Below are positions 42,523 to 52,657 of a stretch of DNA of 64,000 nt, piece after piece; position 1 is the first letter of the stretch; each line of letters starts with the position of its first letter. The stretch covers positions 18,009,341 to 18,073,340 of the forward strand of contig NW_026089624.1 of the NCBI RefSeq assembly GCF_024586455.1, written 5' to 3'. This DNA comes from Bactrocera neohumeralis (lineage: Eukaryota; Arthropoda; Insecta; Diptera; Tephritidae). The notes below the pieces were generated by a model. That model did no database searches. It saw only the letters and a list, made by a program, of their open reading frames with translations, and was not told where the DNA came from. The translations under genes were made by a program, and so were the position numbers.

Positions 42523-44439
42523 ATGCATACGAAAATTAGTGTTTTCGCGCATAAGCTCTGTTTTGTTATTTTTTTCTTTTTTTGAAGTAATATAATTTTC
42601 GAATGATTCTTATATGAATTTTGAACAGATACATATGATTTGAAATATAATTTTGATATTTATGAATTGTGTATGCTTTTAACATAAAGAGATAAATAAA
42701 ATATAATGTAAATATAGTAATCCGTTGCCTGGTTCTAAGCTACCTCCCCACCAATTTTCAGCTAAATCGGTTCAGCCGTTCTTAAGTTATAAATAGTGTA
42801 ACTAACACAACTTTCTTGTATATACATATGTACATACATACATATATTATAGTCTATACGCTAGTCCACGCTTTACTGTGGCTGGCGCATAGATAATACT
42901 ACTACTATCTATATGATTTCTATTAGTTAGGTAATCACTATTAGTTAATGAAATATTGCATTTTTGTGAAGCAACTTGAGTTAGTTTACAAAAAAATGGA
43001 TCATAAAGCATTTCGGGTGTTAATAAATCATTGCTTGGGGGAAAATACTGTTGAATTTGGGCTTTGCACCAGGGAAATCCGCCTTTGAAAAGAGATTTGC
43101 TAAGTTGGAAAGAGGCGAAATGAGCACTGAGGCGAAAGCTCTGTGAAAAGTGGGTGCTTCGCAAATTTATAATCTAACAAAAACAACGAATTGCTGATTC
43201 TAAGAAGTGTTTTTGTTTGTTAATGGTAATGAAAACGTATTTTTACGTCGTCAAATATAATAAAAACATGGCTCCATCATTTCAATTGTATTATTTTTGA
43301 GAAAGGATCAGTTTGAAATTGTACGCATATACTTCGTTTCCGTTAAAATATTCCTCGCTAGAGAACTTCGATAAAAAACGCGTCTATTTTACTAGGGGTG
43401 TAAACATTATTAAATACATCCGTACGATTAACAAAATTGTAAACAAATACTACTGCTTTTCTATATACAATAATGAAGGTAGTTCGGCTGCACCGAAGCT
43501 ATATACCTTTCAAAAAAATGTTTCTATACAAGAACTTGACTGTTAGATTGTATGACAGCTATATGTTATAATGTTCCGATCTGAACAATTTCTTGGACTA
43601 TAACTCCTGCCAAATAACGTGAAGATACCTCCTCAAATGAAAGAGTTATGTGGTAGATTCAAAGATATTTTTACACATGACATTGTACTTTATTGAACTA
43701 AGATCTATAAAAGAGTGACGACAACGCGCACGTTCAGGGTTCAACAACTTTATGTTTACTAATTTAGTACACATAGTACATAGTAATGACTTGTTTCTAT
43801 TTAACACAGTAGGGGGATTCTCTTGCTCTTGTAAGATTCCAGATTGCAAAAATCCTATACCGAAATATACCATTGCAAAATCTAGTGATATATGAACGAC
43901 TGATTCGGTCAATTTATTGTAAATGACTATTGTGCATGGCTATTCTGAATTGGCGCACCGTCTGCATTCATTCTTAACAAAAAAAAAATGTAACAAATCT
44001 TTATAATTTAAATGGAAATTATAAAATATATTTAAAATTTACCTTCCTCAACAATTTAACGTCAAAATATGTATTTAAGTAAAGTGACAGCTAGCACAGG
44101 GTTGCAATTATATTTTTTACGTGTCATTGCACGAAAATAAACATGGGTTTTGCTCTGACATATTTTACAGCCATTGCAAATAATTTTCTGCCTGTGTTTG
44201 TTGTTGTGCCGTTGCATCAAGAAGAAAATTCTGCAATTCGTGCACAGTGCAAGAGTTTTGCAAGAGCAAGATAATCCCCCTAGTAATAAAAATAAAATTG
44301 CACCTATTTATTTATGACTTCCATTTAGCCCAAAAAGTCCCGTCTCGCCTTTAATAAATTTTTTTTCAGGACACTTAAATACATATAAATCAGTTGAAAG
44401 AATCCACGCAGCATATTTTTTGTAATTCATATATACACA
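42523..44439. repeat. Tandem unit, copy 1 (empty reference copy)
   Basis: It runs from 'GCATACGAAAATTAGTGTTT' to the Tc1-like TIR at 44442. Sub-parts: an inverted Helitron-5'-end-like block at about 42718-42830 ('AACCGATTTAGCTGAAAATT' on the minus strand), 'GCTTGGGGGAAAATACTGTT', 'CATTATTAAATACATCCGTA', the palindrome GTTCGGCTGCACCGAAGC at 43482, and 'GCAAGAGCAAGATAATCCCC'. Copies 2 and 3 start at 45775 and 49106. No protein is encoded. This copy lacks the Helitrons and the TTAA element and shows their empty sites. Confidence 0.85.
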
Positions 44440-44625
44440 TACAGTAGACCAATAAAGTTTACATACACCAAGCTCTATTAAATTACGACACGTTTATTTG
44501 TTATAAAATGAAGAAATTTTATCCATTTCAAAATATGTATATTTAACATTAAATATGGCTTATCATAATATCTTTTTGCTTACACAAATAAAAAAAAATT
44601 AATGCTAAAAAATAAATTATTTATA

Positions 44626-45166
44626 TTAGGTTGTCAAAAAAGTCTTGCGGTATTTTCGCTAGTTGGCGCTGAAAGCGCCTAGTTCTAGTTTTATTCGTCG
44701 CATCGGGTCATGCTATACCTTTTTGGAAAGCTCATTTCACGTGCTAATACGTGTTTGAGTGATTGTCGTTTCTTTTAAGTCGTTCGTGAGTTATAGCGTC
44801 GCAAACATGGAGCAAAATAAAGAGAAAATACGGCATATTTTACAGTACTACTACGATAAAGGCAAAAATGCATCTCAAGCCGCCAATAAAATTTGTGCAG
44901 TTTATGGACCCGATACAGTTTCCATTTCCACCGCACAACGATGGTTTCAACGTTTTCGTTCTGGTGTAGAGGTGGTCGAAGATGTGCCACGCTCTGGAAG
45001 GCCTGTCGTCGAAAATTGCGATAAAATCGCTGAATTGGTCGAAAGAGACCGGCATAGTAGCAGCCGTAGCATCGATCAAGAGCTGGGCATGAGTAATCAA
45101 AAATTCATTTCAATTTCAATAAAAAAAATTCAATAAAAATACCGCAAAACTTTTTTGACAACCCAT
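44626..45166 (+). mobile_element. Short mariner derivative, copy 3, inside the Tc1-like fragment
   Basis: The TIRs TTAGGTTGTCAAAAAAGTCT and complement ATGGGTTGTC are flanked by TA (44624-44625 and 45167-45168). The uninterrupted Tc1-like relative at about 48500-48525 ('GATTATTTATATAATTCTAA') shows the empty site. Same deletion junction as copies 1 and 2. Confidence 0.93.
44807..45136 (+). CDS. Truncated mariner transposase: DNA-binding domain only
   Basis: An ORF of 109 residues from ATG 44807: MEQNKEKIRHILQYYYDKGK, 'AQRWFQRFRSGVEVVED', the linker 'SGRPVVENCD' and 'SSSRSIDQELGMSNQ', then the shared non-native tail 'FISISIKK'. Both HTH units and the linker are open, as in the copy at 14503, with a handful of substitutions between the two (for example S/T before AQRW, A/V at DAPR/DVPR). 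No catalytic domain remains. It could compete with full transposase for TIR binding; that role is inferred. Confidence 0.8.
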   Translation: MEQNKEKIRHILQYYYDKGKNASQAANKICAVYGPDTVSISTAQRWFQRFRSGVEVVEDVPRSGRPVVENCDKIAELVERDRHSSSRSIDQELGMSNQKFISISIKKIQ

Positions 45167-45774
45167 TATAATTCAAAAGTAATTACAATAGTTTAGCTAC
45201 ATTTTGTTGCAATTATAGTCCCTAGACGTCGACGCATGCTCCCTACTCGATTTCTAGTATTATTTGCGGAAATTTTGACCCACTAAGTCGATGATCCAGT
45301 TTTTTGGCTTTATTTTGATGAAATTCGATGTTTTCGAATACGGTTTTCCAAAAAGTTCCAGATATTTTGAATAGGATTAATGTCGTGATTGCGGGACCTA
45401 TTGAGTTATTTTTAATTCCGTAACAACCATTCACGTACAAGATAAGACGTGTGTTTTGGGTCGTTGTTAATAGAAGTGGCTGCTATTAACAGCCGATTTA
45501 AGTTCGAAAAAGGATCACTGTCGTAGCTGATGTACAAAAACTCGCAAAACGTGAAAAAGGGTTCCACAAAAATTTACACCAAAGGCAACTGTGCTAGCTT
45601 GAATACCATTGTAAGTTATTTATGTTAAATATAATTTTAATATTATTATTTTATTATTGGAGACGAAAATGTCAATGTAATTGTTTGTTGTGATATTAAA
45701 AATATCTGACGGATTCGTCCTAAAAAAACTGTCTTGTTTAGGAGCAACAATCAGCATAACCCACTAACTAAGTA

Positions 45775-48269
45775 TGCATGCATACGAAAATTAGTGTTTT
45801 CGCGCATAAGCTCTGTTTTGTTATTTTTTTCTTTTTTTGAAGTAATATAATTTTCGAATGATTCTTATATGAATTTTGAACACATACATATGATTTGAAA
45901 TATAATTTTGGTATTTATGAATTATGTTTACTTCTAACATAAAAAGATAAAAACATATATATATAGTAATCCGTTGCCTGGTTCAGCCGTACTTAAGTTA
46001 TAAATAGTGTAACTAACACAACTTTCTTTTATATATGTATATTCTAGTCTAGTCTTGGGGGAAAATACTGTTGAATTTGGACTTTGCACCAGGGAAATTG
46101 AAAAGAGATTTGCTAAGTTGGAAAGAGGCGAAATGAGCGCTGAGGCGAAAGCTCTGTGAAGAGTGGGTGCTTCGCAAATTCAAAATCTCACAAAAACAAC
46201 GAATTGCTGATTCTAAGAAGTGTTTTTGTTTGTTAGTGGTAATAAAACCGAATTTTTACGTCGGTCAAATATAATAGAAACATGGCTCCATCATTTCAAC
46301 TGTATAATTTTTGAGAAAGGATCAGTTTGAAATTGTACGTATATACTTCGTTTCCGTTAAAATATTCCTCGCTAGAGAGCTTTGATAAAAAACGCGTCAA
46401 TTTTATTGTTTGAAGTATTCTAAAGACAAATGTGCCTACTAAGGCCTACTATTGGAAACGTTTCTCTATGTTGAATATATGCAAATTTACTAGGGGCGTA
46501 GACATTATTAAATACATCCGTACGATTAACAAAATTGTAAAAAAATACTACTGCTTTTCAATATACAATATTAATGAAGGTAGTTCGGCTGCACCGAAAC
46601 TATATACCTTTCAAAAAAATGTTTCTATACAAGAACTTGACTGTTAGATTGTATGGCAGCTATATGCTATAATGATCCGATCTGAACAATTTCTTGGACT
46701 ATAACTCCTGCCAAATAACGTGAAGATACCTCCTCAAATGAAAGAGTTATGCGGTAGATTCAAAGATATTTTTACACATGACATTGTACTTTATTGAACT
46801 AAGATCTATAAAAGAGTGACGACAACGCGCACGTTCAGGGTTCAACAACTTTATGTTTACTAATTTAGCACACATAGTACATAGTAATGACTTGTTTCTA
46901 CGTATATTTAACACAGTAGGTGGATTCTCTTGCTCTTGCAAGATTGCAGATTGCAAAAATCCTATACCGAAATATCCAAGGGCACGAGAGCAACCTTTGA
47001 AGAATCTAGTGATATATGAACGACTGATTCGGTCAATTTATTGTAAATGACTATTGTGTATGGCTATTGTGAATTGGCGCAACGTCTGCATTCATTCTTA
47101 ACAAAAAAATGTAACAAATCTTTATAATTTAAATAGAAATTATAAAATATATTTAAAATTTACATTCCTCAACAATTTAACGTCAAAATATGTATTTAAG
47201 TAAAATGACAGCTAGCACAGGGTTGCAATTATATTTTTTATGTGTCATTGTACGAAAATAAACATGGGTTTTGGTCTGACATATTTTACAACTGCTGCAA
47301 ATAACTTTCTGCCTGTGTTTGTTGTTGTGCCGTTGCACCAAGAAGAAAATTCTGCAATTCGTGCACCGTGCAAGGGTTTTGCAAGAGCAAGAGAATCCCC
47401 CTAGTAATAAAAATAAAATTGCACCTATTTATTTATGACTTCCATTTAGTCCAAAAAATCCCGTCTCGCCTTTAAGGCCAGTTTCCTCCAAACAATTTTG
47501 AAAAAATCGAAATTTTTTTTATAAATTGCTACCGTATACTCGTAGAAATAGTATAAAATTAGTCCCGAAGGTCAGCAAGACTGAGAAGCAGGTGTAAAAG
47601 AGTGAGGAGTGCTGCGGGAATTCCGGCCGCTCGAACGTCTCCGGTAGCGGCAGCTACTGCGTGCCTTTGGTTTAAACTGATTTTTCTCCGAACCACGTTT
47701 TTCGCATGGAAGACACTCTCATTTCAAAGCTATTGCACTTATCGATATGAAGCAAACGGCATTTTACTCTTTCGATGTCTGGCTATGGCCTCAAGCAGAA
47801 CCAGAAATATTCATTATTATTTAAAAAAGTTATAAACAATTAAAAGTGGAAAAAAGGGTTAAAAAAATTCAAAAGTCCGCCATTTTGGTTTTTTTTTCAT
47901 TGAAAATGTTGTATTCTGCTTTAGGCCATAGCTAATTCGATACAGAACATGAAACCGTTTTGTTTTTTGCTTTCAGATAATTCTTTTCCAAAAAATGATG
48001 TCATCCATCTACGAATCGGATGAGTTTCAGCAGCCATTTTCAGGACCGCCATTAAAAAAAAAATTCAAGTAATTTAATATATGTACTATAAATGTAAAAA
48101 AAATTGATTACCCAACATGTTTTGTAATAACAATAAAATGTATTGAAAAAAAATTGCGTTTTTTAGAGGAACCTGGCCTTATTCGATTTTTCTTCAGGAC
48201 ACTTAAATACATACAAATCAGTTGAAAGAATCCACACAGCATATTTTTTGTAATTTATATATACACATA
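45775..48269. repeat. Tandem unit, copy 2, with a TTAA element
   Basis: Same order of landmarks as copy 1. It is shorter in the Helitron-5'-end-like part (about 45960-46030) and has an extra ~70 bp near 46405-46490. The palindrome GTTCGGCTGCACCGAAAC is at 46582. An unrelated element sits at 47476-48178. It ends at the Tc1-like TIR at 48270. Confidence 0.85.
47476..48178. mobile_element. TTAA-target DNA element (MITE), 703 bp
   Basis: The ends are GGCCAGTTTCCTC and the complement of GAGGAACCTGGCC. TTAA lies on the left (47472-47475) and TTAT, a likely mutated copy, on the right (48179-48182). Copies 1 and 3 of the unit read 'CGCCTTTAATAAATTTTT' without it. A TTAA target suggests piggyBac or Kolobok types. 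No transposase is encoded. Confidence 0.8.
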
Positions 48270-48815
48270 CAGTCGACCAATAAAGTTTACATACACCAAG
48301 TTCTATTAAATTACGACACGTTTATTTGTTATAAAATGAATAAATTTTTAGTTTTTTTTCTATCCATTTCAAAAGATGTAAATTTAACATTAAATATGGC
48401 TTATCAAAATATCTTTTTGCTTACACAAATAAAAAAACATTAATGCTAAAGCTTAAAATGCACCTAATTCATATCAAAAAAGTTTACATACACCAATGAT
48501 TATTTATATAATTCTAAAGTAATAACAATAGTTCTAGCGGTTTTTGGCCTGCATTTTGTTGCAATTATAGTCCCTAGACGTTGACGCATGCTCCCCACTC
48601 GATTTCTAGTACTATTTGCGGAAATTTTGACCCAAAAAGTCGATGATCCAGTTCTTTGGCTTTATTTTTCCAAAAAGTTCCAGATATTTTGAATAGGATT
48701 AATGTCTGGGGATTGCGGGACCTATGGAGTTATTTTTAATTCCATAACAACCATTCACGTACAAGACAAGACGTGTGTTTTGGGTCGTTATCCTGTTGTA
48801 AATAGAAGTGGCTGC
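48270..48815 (-). pseudogene. Tc1-like (IR/DR type) element 3' part
   Basis: The TIR CAGTCGACCAATAAAGTTTA follows TA (48268-48269). The motif AAAGTTTACATACACCAA occurs at the outer end and again at about 48480-48497, the two direct repeats expected in IR/DR-type Tc1 elements. Minus-strand coding at about 48800-48540 reads 'QQDNDPKHTSCLVREWLL' (second catalytic Asp), then degraded 'SPDLNPIENLW'-equivalent text and 'NRVGSMRQRLGTIIATK'. Stops and a deletion break it. The 5' part is replaced by the linker. Confidence 0.8.
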
Positions 48816-48834
48816 TATTAACAGTCGATTTAAG

Positions 48835-50011
48835 TTCGAAAAAGGATCACTGTCGAAGCTGATGTACAAAAACTCGCAAAACGTGAAAAAGAGTTCCACA
48901 AAAATTTACACCAAAGTCAACTGTGCTAGCTTGAATGCCATTGTAAGTTATTTATGTTAAATATAATTTTAATATTATTATTTTATTATTGACGACGAAA
49001 ATGTCAATGTAGTTTTTTGTTGTGATTATTAAAAATATCTGACGGATTCGTCCTAAAAAAACTGTCTTGTTTAGGAGCAACAATCAGCATAACCCATATA
49101 CTAAGTATGCATGCATACGAAAATTAGTGTTTTCGCGCATAAGCTCTGTTTTGTTATTTTTTTCTTTTTTTGAAGTAATATAATTGTCGAATGATTCTTA
49201 TATGAATTTTGAACACATACATATGATTTGAAATATAACTTTGGTATTTATGAATTGTGTTTACTTTTAACATAAAGAGATAAAAAAAATATATACATAG
49301 TAATCCGTTGCCTGGTTCTAAGCTACCTCCCCACCAATTTTCAGCTAAATCGGTTCAACCGCTCTTAAGTTATAAATAGTGTAACTAACACAACTTTCTT
49401 TTATATGTATATGTATATTCTAGTCTATACGCTAGTCCACGCTTTACTGTGGCTGGCGCATAGATAATACTACTACTATCTATATGATTTCTAATAGATA
49501 GGTAATACTATTAGTTAATGAAATATTGCATTTTTGGATCACAAAGCATTTCGTGTGTTAATAAATCATTGCTTGGGGGAAAATACTGTTGAATTCGGGC
49601 TTTGCACCAGGGAAATCCACCATTGAAACGAGATTTGCTAAGTTGGAAAGAGGCGAAATGAGCTCTGAGGTGAAAGCTCTGTGAAAAGTGGGTGCTTCGC
49701 AAATTTATAATCTAACAAAAACAACGAATTGCTGATTCTAAGAAGTGTTTTTGTTTGTTAATGGTAATAAAACCGTATTTTTACGTCGGTCAAATACAAT
49801 AGAAATATGGCTCCATCATTTCAATTGTATTATTTTTGAGAAAGGATCAGTTTGAAATTGTACGCATATACTTTGATTCCGTTAAAATATTCCTCGCTAG
49901 AGAGCTTCGATAAAAAGCGCGTAAATTTTACTAGGGGTGTAAACATTATTAAATACATCCGTACGATTAACAAAATTGTAAATAAATACTACTGCTTTTC
50001 TATATACAATA
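48835..50011. repeat. Linker and tandem unit, copy 3 (first part)
   Basis: The linker at 48835-49100 ('CAACTGTGCTAGCTTGAATG', 'GGAGCAACAATCAGCATAAC') leads into copy 3 at 49106. It follows copy 1 closely up to 50011, where a Helitron interrupts it inside 'TCTATATACAATA'. Confidence 0.85.
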
Positions 50012-52180
50012 CTAGCTGACCCCGCAGCCGTTGTCCTGCGTGAAATTATGTGTTTTGAAATGAAAAAAAGTTGAAATTATATTGTGTCGAATATGATTTA
50101 TTTTCGATTTTTCTACATTTAAATATACAGAGAAGATGGGTTTCCAACTGAAATGGCTGTCCCTTGTATTCGATAACTGCGTCATAATCAGTCGGGTTCC
50201 ATTACACAGTTTCGGCGCATGAAGATTGTGAAACGTAATAATGACGGATCCAACTGTAAAACGCAATTTGGAAATTCCACTGGATAATTTACGGTTTCGT
50301 CTTCCTTGTCAAGACGATCGATCGATTTGTATGAGCGCAAACCTCCCAGAATTTGACTTTGAATCTTCCAGTTTAAGTCATTAACATCGGTATTTTTGGC
50401 AGCTAAAATTGCGCGTGCACTCAAGCAATTGCAGTTATGATAATTTGACCAATGAGGAGAAACATTCGTGATGAGTTCATCTTCCGTTAAAGTGAATTGA
50501 CAAAAGGAAAAACTGGAAGTATCAACCGAAATTTGCCCATTTCCAATTATAAGCGAATGCAATGTAAAATGTCGTCGGCAATGCCATTTTTTCGTATCCC
50601 ATAATTAACGCGAATTTGAAGGCTAATATGTCGAAAAGTATGCGAACTTCAGTGGCATGCGAAGTAACTATCGCATTGTCCTTCGTCTCTTTCCAGTGAT
50701 TATCATATTTCAGCAAATGCAACTGCTGGCATGCTTCTCAAAAAGTTGTACACACTGTACCATTCACAATACGCAATGACTTAAATGAAGTTGAACCGAG
50801 AGACGCACAACAGTCGACAACCTTTCATGAATGGCAAAAGTAAATATCCTACAAAGCGCTTTATTGCAGTTCACTCCCATTCGATGCTGCTGATCTCATA
50901 TCATTGAAGGCCAATAACCGCTATGTTGCTTTCTTTGGAGACGTACTTGCAAACGTATTTGATCGATTTCACCAATCTGCAATATTCAACATTGACATGA
51001 GTTTTGAATGTGAATTAGACAAAAGTGGCGAATATGGTACGATCCATGTGTTGTCAGCTTCGATGTGTTGTTAACGTCGATATTCACGCCTCTAAATGCT
51101 TAATGTTCTGCCATTGTCGTCTGGTGAGCGACGCCGATACAGTGAATAACCATCATTCCCATTTCCGTTTCCGAAAGAAAAGCACATGAGTAATGTTTCG
51201 TGCATTTATTGTCAAACATACAAACTAAAGTGGGATTGTAAGGTTCGCAAGGTCCTTGAGCCATATTGGTTTTCACCACTTCGTATAATTCGGGATCTAT
51301 CTCTGAATCATGAATTTCCGCTGAAGTGATTTCACAAATTTGATCTGGTGTAATCACCATCCGCATCCAAAGAAGAATGTGTGCGTGCGGCAAACATTTT
51401 TTTTGCTACTCTACAGAATACATTCAGCATCTAACAGCACCATCTATACCATAGGTTGCTTCAAGATAAAGACCATCAAACATCGCAGCTATTGTTTAAT
51501 AAGTCGTGCTGTGATATCGTTAGCTGATTCACCGCGATCCATAATTCCACACGTATGTCATCGCATTTTGGGAGTACTTCTTGCCTTTTCTTGGGCTGCC
51601 ATACGTTGATGGCAAAAAGAACGCCGACCAATATTATCGCGACCTCTTAGTGGCTTCGTAACAAATTTCAATATGCAATTGTTCACATTGTGTGAAACAC
51701 ACATAAAGTTTTCACTGAATAATTTTTCCTTTGAATAGCCGGAATAAAAACGCAAGCGATCAAATTTGAACAATTCAAATAATTTACAAATCAAAATATT
51801 GAAAAACAAAACAAACAAAAATTGGAAAAAATGTGTATAGAAAATGTTACTTTTTGGAATTGTCCAATTATCCGACTTCTCCTCAATAAAAGTATAAAGT
51901 ATTCTGTTTCTAAACCTTTCCCGATCCACAACAAACAACCTTTCAATTTCAAGATTGGTTCAACCGTTCTCTTAGTTTAACTAACATACAAACATTCATT
52001 TTTATTGTAACGTTTGTATGGGGAAAAGAAAAGGGCTGTTTTTAGGGGTTTTCCGGAAATTATTCGAATTTTTCTCGCCGTAAAAACCATCTTTGAACTT
52101 CAACGAACATTTAAGAAAAAGAATTGTTATTAAGTTATGAGCGTACATACATTTTTACGATTCATTTTTGTTTATATAGA
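50012..52180 (-). mobile_element. Helitron 1 (RepHel type, decayed), inserted in unit copy 3
   Basis: On the minus strand it starts TCTATATAAACAAAAATGAA at 52180 and ends CGCAGGACAACGGCTGCGGG then GTCAGCTAG at 50012. The CGCAG/CTGCG hairpin precedes the CTAG. Flanks are A on the 5' side and T on the 3' side. Removal of the element leaves 'ACAATATTAATGAAGG', exactly the sequence of copy 2 at 46565-46580. At 2169 bp it is shorter than autonomous Helitrons. Confidence 0.95.
50188..51620 (-). pseudogene. Helitron 1 Rep/helicase protein fragments
   Basis: Pieces lie in the expected order on the minus strand. First comes a region preceding the Rep domain ('ANDITARLIKQ', 'LRCLMVFILKQ'). The Rep HUH motif follows as PHAHILLWM at about 51393, with 'SEIDPELYEVVKTNM' and 'CTKHYSCAF'. 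Then come 'HWKETKDNAIVTSHATEVRI' (about 50690) and the helicase C-terminal part 'LSARAILAAKNTDVNDLNWK', 'YKSIDRLDKEDETVNYPVEF' and 'APKLCNGTRLIM'. Rep nicks and transfers DNA in rolling-circle transposition; the helicase unwinds it. Helicase motifs I-III are missing and many stops intervene. Confidence 0.88.
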
Positions 52181-52657
52181 TTAATGAAGGTAGTTCGGCT
52201 GCACCGAAACTATATACCTTTCAAAAAAAAATGTTTCTTTACAAGAACTTGACTGTTAGATTGTATGGCAGCTATATGCTATAATGTTCCGATCTGAACA
52301 ATTTCTTGGACTATAACTCGTGCCAAGTAACGTGAAGATACCCCCTCAAAAGAAAGAGCTATGCGGTAGATTCAAAGATATTTTTACACATGACATTGTA
52401 CTTTATTGAACTAAGATCTATAAAAGAGTGACGACAACGCGCACGTTCAGGGTTCAACAACTTTATGTTTACTAATTTAGCACACAGTACATAGTAATGA
52501 CTTGTTTCTACGTATAGTTAACACAGTAGGGGAATTCTCTTGCTCTTGCAAGATTGCAGATTGCAAAAATCCTATACCGAAATATACAAGGGCACGAGAG
52601 CAACCATTGCAGAATCTAGTGATATATGAACGACTGTTTCGGTCAATTTATTGTAAA
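52181..52657. repeat. Tandem unit copy 3, middle segment between the two Helitrons
   Basis: Continues copy 3 from 'TTAATGAAGGTAGTTCGGCT' to 'GGTCAATTTATTGTAAA'. It is equivalent to 43471-43924 of copy 1 and 46573-47047 of copy 2. Confidence 0.9.

Larger units (their letters stand above)
44442..45500 (-). pseudogene. Tc1-like element fragment with short mariner inside
   Basis: The TIR CAGTAGACCAATAAAGTTTA begins after TA (44440-44441). The minus-strand transposase C-terminal piece lies at about 45185-45470: 'DPKHTS'-type text is damaged, while 'NRVGSMRRRLGTIIATK'-like sequence and the region of 'IQNIWNFLE' are recognisable by comparison with the better copy at 48530. The element is split by the short mariner at 44626-45166 and joined to the linker at about 45490. 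It is inactive. Confidence 0.65.
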
